Source of the DNA: Novosphingobium sp. UBA6272
Lineage (GTDB): Bacteria; Pseudomonadota; Alphaproteobacteria; Sphingomonadales; Sphingomonadaceae
DNA: 64,000 nucleotides
Direction of reading: 5' to 3'
Assembly (NCBI RefSeq): GCF_002440635.1
Contig: NZ_DJUW01000028.1
Location: 62,001-126,000 of the forward strand
In this document: positions 51,343 through 58,665 of the stretch, one piece after another
Layout: every line of letters begins with the position of its first letter
Position numbering within the stretch: position 1 is the stretch's first letter
Program-made: the position numbers and the translations under genes
Notes under the pieces: model-generated
Database searches by the model: none
Told to the model about the DNA's origin: nothing
Seen by the model: the letters and a program-made list of their open reading frames with translations, nothing else

Positions 51343-52389
51343 ATGACCAACACCATGCCCGCGCTGGTCAAGGCCAAGCCCGAACCCGGGATCTGGCTGC
51401 AAAACGAACCGATCCCCGAGCCCGGCCCCGACGAGGTCCTGATCCGGGTCCACCGCACCGCGATCTGTGGCACCGACATCCATATCTACAACTGGGACGA
51501 CTGGGCCCAGCGGACGATTCCGGTACCGATGATTGTTGGCCACGAATTCGGCGGGGAAATCGCCGCGATCGGCGATCATGTGAAACGTCCGCTCCGGATC
51601 GGCCAGCGGGTTTCGGGCGAAGGCCACCTGATCGGCGAAAAGAGCCGCGCGGTCCGCGCCGGACATTTCCACCTCGATCCCGAAACCCAGGGGGTCGGGG
51701 TCAATCGCCCCGGGGCTTTCGCCAAGTACCTCTGTATCCCGGCCTTCAACGTCATCGCCCTGCCGGACCATGTCGATATGGACGTGGCCGCCATGCTCGA
51801 TCCGCTCGGCAACGCGGTCCACACCGCCCTCGCCTTTGACCTGATCGGCGAGGACGTGCTGATCACCGGTGCCGGCCCGATCGGGATCATGGCCGCTGCG
51901 GTCGCCCGCCATGTCGGCGCGCGCCACGTGGTGATTACCGATATCAATCCCTACCGGCTCGAACTCGCCGGCAAGATCGCCGACTGCCTGCCGGTCAACG
52001 TAGCGGAGGAAGACCTCGCCTCGGTCCGGCACAAGCTGGGCATGACCGAAGGCTTCGACGTGGCGATGGAAATGTCAGGCGCGGGCCAGGCGCTCGACCA
52101 GATCGTCGACAATATGGTGATGGGCGGCAAGGTCGCCATGCTGGGCTTCCCGCCGGGAGAAACCAAGATCGAGTGGAGCAGAATCGTGTTCAAGGCGCTG
52201 ACCATCAAGACGATCTATGGACGCGAGATGTTTGAGACCTGGTACAAGATGCTGGCGATGCTCGGCTCGGGCTTGAACGTGTCCGGCCTGATCACCGACC
52301 GGATGCCTTACACAGATTTCGCGCGCGGGTTCGAGACGATGCGCTCGGGCAAGTCGGGCAAAATCATTCTCGACTGGACCGGGGCCTAG
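51343..52389 (+). CDS. tdh: L-threonine 3-dehydrogenase lacking the structural zinc cysteines
   Basis: A 348-residue medium-chain dehydrogenase close to E. coli Tdh along its length: AICGTDIHIYNWDDWAQRTI, GHEFGGEI, GVGVNRPGAFAKYL, GPIGIMAAAVARHVGARHVV, GREMFETWYKM. In the loop that normally binds structural zinc (CGHCRNCRGGRTHLC in E. coli) this protein reads GEKSRAVRAGHFHLD: all four Cys are replaced. The catalytic zinc site is intact. It oxidises threonine to 2-amino-3-ketobutyrate, handed to Kbl. The stop overlaps the LysR gene end by four bases. Confidence 0.9.
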   Translation: MTNTMPALVKAKPEPGIWLQNEPIPEPGPDEVLIRVHRTAICGTDIHIYNWDDWAQRTIPVPMIVGHEFGGEIAAIGDHVKRPLRIGQRVSGEGHLIGEKSRAVRAGHFHLDPETQGVGVNRPGAFAKYLCIPAFNVIALPDHVDMDVAAMLDPLGNAVHTALAFDLIGEDVLITGAGPIGIMAAAVARHVGARHVVITDINPYRLELAGKIADCLPVNVAEEDLASVRHKLGMTEGFDVAMEMSGAGQALDQIVDNMVMGGKVAMLGFPPGETKIEWSRIVFKALTIKTIYGREMFETWYKMLAMLGSGLNVSGLITDRMPYTDFARGFETMRSGKSGKIILDWTGA

Positions 52390-53279
52390 CCAAGCAGCCA
52401 GTCACGCACCTGCTCGGTGGCTGGAGCCAGCGTCTGGCCGCGCGGCCAGGTGACGTGAAAGCCGCGTCCGGTCCTGAGCGCATGGCCGGTCAGCCGCACC
52501 AGCACGCCCTTGGTGACGAGATCCTGGACCAGATGGTGCCAGCCGAGTGCAACGCCCTGCCCTTCAATCACCGCCTGGATCACCAGTACGTAATCGTTGA
52601 TCTGCAGCCCGCCCGGCACCCGCGCCGCCGGGATGCCGCAGGCGCCGAACCACTCGGCCCAGCTGGCGGCGGTGCGGAACGGCTCGTCGAGGTGGATCAA
52701 GCGGTGGCTCAACAGGGCCTCCGGATTATCTGGCCGGGCATGCCGCCCGAGATAAAGCGGGCTACAGACCGGGTAGATCTCCTCCCCGGCCAGCTCGCGA
52801 CTGTCCAGCTCGGGCCAGTCCGCCGCCCGCCCCCCGCGAATGCCAAGTGGAATACTTTCTCCGACCAGATCGAGGTCGCGGTCGGCAGTCTGAATCCGCA
52901 GGTCGATTCCCGGCAGCTGCTCGCGCAGCGCCTGCATCCGCGGCACCATCCAGTAGGCGGCAAAGGCGGTCGAGCAGGCCAGCGTCACGTGGCTGCCGGC
53001 GGCAGCGCGCAGGTTGGCGGCAGAGCGCTGGATATGCAGCAACCCGATCGAAACGTCCGCGTGGAAACGCTGACCGGCTTCGGTCAGATGGACCCGGCGA
53101 AACTGGCGGTGGAACAGCGCGGTGCCCAGCTGTTCCTCCAGCCGGGCAATCGCATAGGAAACCGCCGCCTGACTGACCCCCAGTTCGCGGGCCGCAGCAC
53201 TAAAGCTGGCGAGCCGCCCCGCCGCCTCAAACACGGCGAGCGCATTGAGCGAGGGAACGGTGCGACGCAGGATTTCCAT
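52386..53279 (-). CDS. LysR-family regulator, GcvA-like
   Basis: A 297-residue LysR regulator with the N-terminal helix-turn-helix SFSAAARELGVSQAAVSYAI and the substrate domain containing LACSTAFAAYWMVPRMQALR. The GcvA/choline-sulfate-regulator type of LysR fits the context, but a ligand cannot be named. It is divergent from the second MttB gene with 92 bases between the starts, so it may control that gene and DgcA-like. Confidence 0.83.
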   Translation of the reverse strand: MEILRRTVPSLNALAVFEAAGRLASFSAAARELGVSQAAVSYAIARLEEQLGTALFHRQFRRVHLTEAGQRFHADVSIGLLHIQRSAANLRAAAGSHVTLACSTAFAAYWMVPRMQALREQLPGIDLRIQTADRDLDLVGESIPLGIRGGRAADWPELDSRELAGEEIYPVCSPLYLGRHARPDNPEALLSHRLIHLDEPFRTAASWAEWFGACGIPAARVPGGLQINDYVLVIQAVIEGQGVALGWHHLVQDLVTKGVLVRLTGHALRTGRGFHVTWPRGQTLAPATEQVRDWLLG

Positions 53280-53371
53280 AAGCTGATCTTATCAAATTTC
53301 ATGAACCTTTTCCAGCGTTACAGCGCGCCGGTCCGCTTCTATCTTTCCGCCAAACTTATGGAGGGATGGCG

Positions 53372-54919
53372 ATGAGCGAAGCAGGCGTAGCAAGCCGGCC
53401 CCAGCGCGGTGGACGCAGCGCACGGCGCGAAGCGCGCAGCGGCGGGCCGCAAGGGCTGCACCGCCCCTACATCGTCCGTAACATCCCGACCTACGACATC
53501 CTCGGCGAGGAATCCTTGCTGCGGATCGAGGCCACCGCCGACCGGATCCTGGCCGAAGTCGGGATCGAATTCCGTGACGATCCGGCCACGCTGGAGCTGT
53601 GGCGCAAGGCCGGGGCCAGGGTCGACGGCCTGTTGGTGCGGTTCGAGCCGGGGATGCTGCGCGAACTGCTCAAGACCGCCCCGCGCGAATTCACCCAGCA
53701 TGCCCGCAACCCGGCCAATTCGGTGCGGATCGGCGGAAAGAACGTGGTCTTCTCGCCCTCTTACGGCAGCCCCTTCGTGATGGATCTCGACAGGGGTCGC
53801 CGTTACGGCACGATCGAGGACTTCCGCAATTTCATCAAGCTGGGTCAGGCTTCGCCCTGGCTGCACCATTCGGGCGGAACGATCTGCGAGCCGACCGACA
53901 TTCCGGTCAACAAACGCCATCTGGATATGGTCTATTCGCACCTGCGCTATTCCGACCGGGCATTCCTGGGATCGGTCACCGCCGAAAGCCGGGCCGAAGA
54001 TTCGATCGCCATGGCCCAGATCGCTTTCGGGGCCGAGTTCGTCGATGCCAACTGCGTGATCATGGGCAACGTCAACGTCAATTCTCCGCTGGTCTGGGAC
54101 GGGGTGATGACCAAGGTGATCCGCGCCTATGCCCGCGCCAACCAGGGATCGGTAATCGTGCCGTTCATCCTCGGCGGGGCGATGGGACCGGTCACCAACG
54201 CCGGGGCAATCGCCCAGTCGCTGGCCGAGACCATGGCCGGCTGCGCGCTGGCGCAGCTGGAGCGGCCCAGCGCGCCGGTGATCTTCGGCAACTTCCTTTC
54301 GACCATGTCGCTGCGTTCGGGCAGTCCGACCTTCGGCACGCCCGAACCGGCGATCGGTTCGATGGTGGTCGGCCAGCTCGCCCGCCAACTTGGCCTGCCA
54401 CTGCGCTGCTCGGGCAATTTCACCACCTCGAAGCTGCCCGATGCCCAGGCGATGAACGAAAGCACCATGTCGATGCTGGCGGCGGTGCATTGCGGGGCGA
54501 ACTTCCTGCTCCATTCCGCCGGGTTCCTCGATGGCCTGCTGTCGATGTCATACGAGAAGTTCGTGATGGACACCGATTTCTGCGGCGCGCTCCATTCCTA
54601 CCTCGACGGGGTGGTGGTCGACGACAATAGCCTGGCCTTCGATGCCTTTGCCGAAGTCGGCCCGGGCAATCACTTCTTCGGTTCGAACCATACCCTGAAA
54701 AATTACGAGACCGCCTTCTGGGACAGCGAATTGGCCGATAACGAGGCCTTCGAGAACTGGGAGGAAGCCGGATCGGTTGATGCCGCGACCCGGGCCAACA
54801 AGCGCTGGAAGAAGGTGCTGGCCGAATACGTGGCCCCGCCGCTCGACGAAGCAATCGACGAGGAATTGAACGCCTACATGGCGCAGAAAAAGGCTTCGAT
54901 GGAAGACATGTGGTACTGA
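53372..54919 (+). CDS. MttB-family methyltransferase, non-pyrrolysine, copy 2
   Basis: A 515-residue paralogue of the copy at 45808-47343, matching it through NIPTYDILGEESLL, SYGSPFVMDLDRGRRYGTIEDF, HHSGGTICEPTDIPVNKRH and YEKFVMDTDF. No internal stop or TAG is present. ATG 53372 is chosen because GGAGGG lies six bases upstream; ATG 53366 is adjacent. The first 28 residues are Arg/Gly-rich and variable (RPQRGGRSARREARSGG). Its substrate probably differs from that of copy 1, for example dimethylglycine or another methylated amine. Confidence 0.83.
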   Translation: MSEAGVASRPQRGGRSARREARSGGPQGLHRPYIVRNIPTYDILGEESLLRIEATADRILAEVGIEFRDDPATLELWRKAGARVDGLLVRFEPGMLRELLKTAPREFTQHARNPANSVRIGGKNVVFSPSYGSPFVMDLDRGRRYGTIEDFRNFIKLGQASPWLHHSGGTICEPTDIPVNKRHLDMVYSHLRYSDRAFLGSVTAESRAEDSIAMAQIAFGAEFVDANCVIMGNVNVNSPLVWDGVMTKVIRAYARANQGSVIVPFILGGAMGPVTNAGAIAQSLAETMAGCALAQLERPSAPVIFGNFLSTMSLRSGSPTFGTPEPAIGSMVVGQLARQLGLPLRCSGNFTTSKLPDAQAMNESTMSMLAAVHCGANFLLHSAGFLDGLLSMSYEKFVMDTDFCGALHSYLDGVVVDDNSLAFDAFAEVGPGNHFFGSNHTLKNYETAFWDSELADNEAFENWEEAGSVDAATRANKRWKKVLAEYVAPPLDEAIDEELNAYMAQKKASMEDMWY

Positions 54920-54924
54920 CCCCG

Positions 54925-56961
54925 ATGACCAACGATCCGCTGCTCCAGCCCTACCAGCTCAAACACCTCACGCTGCGCAACCGGGTGATCCTGACCGCGC
55001 ATGAACCGGCCTATCCCGAGGACGGGATGCCCAAGGGCCGCTACCGCGCCTATCATGTCGAGCGGGCCAAGGGCGGCGTCGCGCTGACCATGACTGCGGG
55101 TTCGGCCGCCGTCTCGCTCGATAGCCCGCCGGTGTTCAACAACATCCTCGCCTGGAAGGACGAGGTGGTGAAATGGACCCGCGAGCTGACCGACGCTGTG
55201 CACGAACAGGGCGCCGCGGTGATGATCCAGCTGACCCATCTCGGCCGCCGCACCCGCTGGGACAAGGCTGACTGGCTGCCGGTGGTATCCCCCAGCCACA
55301 AGCGCGAGAGCGCACACCGCGCTTTTCCCAAAAAGATGGAAGAATGGGACATTGCCCGGATCATCAAGGACTATGGCGACGCCGCCGAGCGGATGCAGGC
55401 CGGCGGCATGGACGGGATCGAGCTGCAGGCATACGGCCACCTGATGGACCAGTTCTGGTCGCCGCTGACCAACGAGCTCGATGCTCCCTACGGCGGCAGC
55501 CTCGACAACCGGCTGCGCTTTACCTTCGACGTGCTGACCGAGATTCGCAAACGCGTCGGGCCGGATTTCATCGTCGGGGTGCGCTATACCGGCGATGAGA
55601 TGCTCGATGGCGGGCTGACCAGCGAAGACGGGATCGCGATCTCGCAGCGGCTGAAGGACAGCGGCCAGGTCGATTTCCTCAACGTGGTGCGCGGCCATAT
55701 CGACACCGATCCCGGGCTGACCGACCTGATCCCGATCCAGGGCATGGCCAGCGCCCCGCACCTTGATTTCGCAGGCGCGATCCGCCAGGCCACCGGCTTT
55801 CCCACCTTCCACGCCGCGCGCATTCCCGATCTCGCCACAGCGCGGCACGCGATCGCTTCGGGCCTGCTCGACATGGTCGGGATGACCCGCGCGCACATGG
55901 CCGATCCGCACGTGCTGCAGAAGCTGATCGAGGGCCGCGAAGAGGATATCCGGCCCTGCGTCGGCGCGAACTATTGCCTCGACCGGATCTATCAGGGCGG
56001 GCTGGCGCATTGCCTCCACAACGCCGCAACCGGGCGCGAAGAGACCATGCCGCAAGTGATTGCGCCGGCGGCCAAGGCCCGCAAGGTGGTGATCGTCGGC
56101 ACCGGCCCGGCTGGCCTCGAAGCGGCGCGAGTCGCCTCGCAGCGCGGCCATGCGGTGACCGTGTTCGAAGCTGCCGACCGCCCCGGCGGCCAGATCCGCC
56201 TGACCGCGCAGAGCATGCGGCGGCGCGAGATGATCGGGATCATCGATTGGCGGATGAGCCAGTGCGAAAAGCATGGCGCGAACTTTCACTTCAACACCTG
56301 GGCCGATGCCGACACGGTGCTGGCCGAAGCGCCCGACGTGGTGATCGTGGCGACCGGCGGCTTGCCGCACACCGATGTGCTGGCCAGCGGCAACGAACTG
56401 GTCGTCTCAAGCTGGGACCTGATCAGCGGCGATGTCCGCCCCGGATCGAACGTGCTAGTCTATGACGATGCCGGCGATCATGCCGGGCTGCAGGCCGCCG
56501 AGGTGATCGCCAAGGCCGGCGGGCGGGTGGAAATCATGACCCCCGACCGCAGCTTCGCGCCCGAGGTCATGGCGATGAACCTGGTCCCCTATATGCGCAG
56601 TCTGCAGGCACTCGACACGGTCTTTACCGTGACCTGGCGGCTCGAGGCGGTGGAGCGCGACGGCAACGCGCTGATTGCCCATATCGGTAGCGAATATGGC
56701 GGGGTCAGCCAGACCCGCCAGTTCGATCAGATCGTGGTCAACCACGGCACGATCCCGCTCGACGATCTGTACTTCGCGCTGAAGCCGCTCTCGTCGAATC
56801 TGGGAGAGGTCGATCACAAGGATCTGGTCGCGGGGCGTCCGCAGACGCTGGTCAGCAATCCGGCCGGGCAGTTCCAGCTGTTCCGGATCGGCGATGCCGT
56901 CGCCGCGCGCAATACCCACGCGGCGATCTATGACGCGCTGCGGCTGATGAAGGACCTTTAA
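54925..56961 (+). CDS. DgcA-like FMN/FAD/Fe-S methylamine demethylase
   Basis: A 678-residue protein with an Old Yellow Enzyme-type FMN barrel (about 1-335), an iron-sulfur segment (Cys345, Cys351, Cys363) and a C-terminal FAD/NAD domain (about 385 onward, KVVIVGTGPAGLEAARVASQRG) ending GDAVAARNTHAAIYDALRLM. It closely resembles Pseudomonas dimethylglycine demethylase DgcA and related stachydrine/methylproline enzymes, releasing formaldehyde. The usual C-x-G-C-N-x-C is CVGANYC, so Cys348 is Ala. It follows the second MttB gene by five bases and overlaps the APC gene by four. Confidence 0.8.
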   Translation: MTNDPLLQPYQLKHLTLRNRVILTAHEPAYPEDGMPKGRYRAYHVERAKGGVALTMTAGSAAVSLDSPPVFNNILAWKDEVVKWTRELTDAVHEQGAAVMIQLTHLGRRTRWDKADWLPVVSPSHKRESAHRAFPKKMEEWDIARIIKDYGDAAERMQAGGMDGIELQAYGHLMDQFWSPLTNELDAPYGGSLDNRLRFTFDVLTEIRKRVGPDFIVGVRYTGDEMLDGGLTSEDGIAISQRLKDSGQVDFLNVVRGHIDTDPGLTDLIPIQGMASAPHLDFAGAIRQATGFPTFHAARIPDLATARHAIASGLLDMVGMTRAHMADPHVLQKLIEGREEDIRPCVGANYCLDRIYQGGLAHCLHNAATGREETMPQVIAPAAKARKVVIVGTGPAGLEAARVASQRGHAVTVFEAADRPGGQIRLTAQSMRRREMIGIIDWRMSQCEKHGANFHFNTWADADTVLAEAPDVVIVATGGLPHTDVLASGNELVVSSWDLISGDVRPGSNVLVYDDAGDHAGLQAAEVIAKAGGRVEIMTPDRSFAPEVMAMNLVPYMRSLQALDTVFTVTWRLEAVERDGNALIAHIGSEYGGVSQTRQFDQIVVNHGTIPLDDLYFALKPLSSNLGEVDHKDLVAGRPQTLVSNPAGQFQLFRIGDAVAARNTHAAIYDALRLMKDL

Positions 56962-58577
56962 CGCAGGCCAACCGCCCAGGAATGGGTGGCCCAGACCAGC
57001 GCCGCGCAGGCGATCAGCGCCAGGTAGGGCAACATGCCAGCCTTGCGCACCACGACCTCGCGCTCGAACGGATCTTCCGCCGTACCTTCGCTGACCGGGA
57101 ACTTGCCCTTGTCCTGCACATAGTGGCGGAAGGCAAAGACCGGGATGATCAGCAGTGCTGCAAGCAGACCGTTGCGCAGCGTGCCTTCACCCCAAACGTC
57201 TGCTCCGGCCCCCATCCACAGCATGTTGACGAAGCCGAACAGCGCGCCGGCAGCCAGCAGCCAGTTCGGGCAGCGATATGGCCGGGCCCAGTCCTTGCGG
57301 TCGATCCGGTGGATCCAGCCGGCCTGGAGGTTGAGGAAGTTGAAGATGAAATAGCAGACATTGCTCATCATCAGCACGGCGAAATAGTCCGAGGCCATCA
57401 GCAGGATCAGGTTGAACCCCAGGTCGGTCCACATCGCCGCGGTCGGCGCGCCGTGGTGATTCACCCGGCTGAGGTACTTGGGCAGCCAGCCATCGACCGA
57501 GGCCTGATAAAGCGTGCGGCTGGAACCGAGCATCGATGTCATCACGATCAGCAGCAGCGACAGGATCAGCATGACGATCACCAAGTTGCCGATCACCGCC
57601 CCGCCGCCGACGATCGTCGCCAGCGCCTGGGCCACGCCCGAACCGTCATAGATCGCCGGATCGAGCATGCCTTTGAGCCCGAGCGAGGCCTGGAAGGCCA
57701 GCGGCACCAGCGTGAAGATCGCGATGCACAGCAGCCCGGCGGCGATGATCGCCTTGGCGGTGTCCTTGGCCGGATTGCGGAATTCGCGGGTATAGCAGAC
57801 CGCGGTTTCGAACCCGTAGGTTGACCAGCCCGCCCCGAACATCGCCCCGGCCATCAGTGCGAGTCCGGCTCCGTCCCAAGTGCCAAAGCCGACGTTGCCC
57901 GCCGCATCGCGGGCGATCGGCAGCAGCGGCAGCAGGTTCTCGCGCGGGAGGTCGCCGGTGATCAGCGGCACCAGCCCGACCAGCAGCAGCGGAGTCATGC
58001 AAACCAGCCCCAGCACCTTCTGGAAGTTCGCCGCGCGGGCCGCGCCGTGGTGCTGCAGCAGGAAGGTCAGCAGCAGGAACAGGCTGGCGATGATCGAGAT
58101 CAGGTTGATCCGCACGTGCAGCCCGTCTCGGACAAAGCCGAGATCGAGCAGTTGCAGCTCCCAGGTGCGGATTGCCGCATCGGCCGGGAACAGGCTGACG
58201 GTGACATAGGCCGCGGCCAGGCCCGTCCCCAGCGCCAGTACCGGCGACCAGGCCAGCCAGTTGCACCACACCGAAATCGGCGCGATGAACTTGCCATAGG
58301 GCAGCCAGGCCGCCGCGCCGTAGACCGAGGCCCCGCCCGACTTGTTGGGATATAGCCCGGCGATCTCGGCATAGACGAAGCACTGGATGAAACCCATGAA
58401 GATCGAGGCGATCCAGATCACCCAACTCGGCTGGCCGATGATCGTGGCGATCCCGCCCATGGTGAGCAGCACGCCTGCCGGCACCCCGCTCGATGCCCAG
58501 AAGGCATCCTTCCAGTCGAGCTGGCGGCGCAGTTCGAGTTGTGCTGCCGCTGCGCTGGGCTCTGCCTGACTAGCCAC
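56958..58577 (-). CDS. APC-family amino-acid permease
   Basis: A 539-residue protein with about 12 to 14 membrane helices. SGVPAGVLLTMGGIATIIGQPSW, AEIAGLYPNKSGGASVYGAAAW and the internal AMFGAGWSTYGFETAVCYTREF are APC signatures. The substrate is unknown; it may be an amino acid or methylated amine related to the demethylase and methyltransferase next to it. It is convergent with the DgcA-like gene and downstream of the TonB receptor gene on the same strand. Confidence 0.85.
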   Translation of the reverse strand: MASQAEPSAAAAQLELRRQLDWKDAFWASSGVPAGVLLTMGGIATIIGQPSWVIWIASIFMGFIQCFVYAEIAGLYPNKSGGASVYGAAAWLPYGKFIAPISVWCNWLAWSPVLALGTGLAAAYVTVSLFPADAAIRTWELQLLDLGFVRDGLHVRINLISIIASLFLLLTFLLQHHGAARAANFQKVLGLVCMTPLLLVGLVPLITGDLPRENLLPLLPIARDAAGNVGFGTWDGAGLALMAGAMFGAGWSTYGFETAVCYTREFRNPAKDTAKAIIAAGLLCIAIFTLVPLAFQASLGLKGMLDPAIYDGSGVAQALATIVGGGAVIGNLVIVMLILSLLLIVMTSMLGSSRTLYQASVDGWLPKYLSRVNHHGAPTAAMWTDLGFNLILLMASDYFAVLMMSNVCYFIFNFLNLQAGWIHRIDRKDWARPYRCPNWLLAAGALFGFVNMLWMGAGADVWGEGTLRNGLLAALLIIPVFAFRHYVQDKGKFPVSEGTAEDPFEREVVVRKAGMLPYLALIACAALVWATHSWAVGLR

Positions 58578-58605
58578 GCTCTATTCCCCCCATCTCGAAG
58601 TGACA

Positions 58606-58642
58606 GGGGCCCGCCTTCGGATCAGCTCCAAAGGCGGGCCCC
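58606..58642 (-). terminator. Perfect 12-bp hairpin between the TonB receptor and the permease gene
   Basis: GGGGCCCGCCTT (58606-58617) pairs perfectly with AAGGCGGGCCCC (58631-58642) around a 13-base loop. No T-run follows on the minus strand, so it may be a partial terminator or a stabilising 3' structure for the receptor mRNA with read-through to the permease. Confidence 0.55.
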
Positions 58643-58665
58643 CAATGGCATCCGTCCCGGTGGGC

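Noticed and set aside
45808..54919. Pyrrolysine (amber) codon in the MttB genes
   Set aside because: Both MttB frames are open through without internal TAG and no pyl genes are seen; they are the non-pyrrolysine type.
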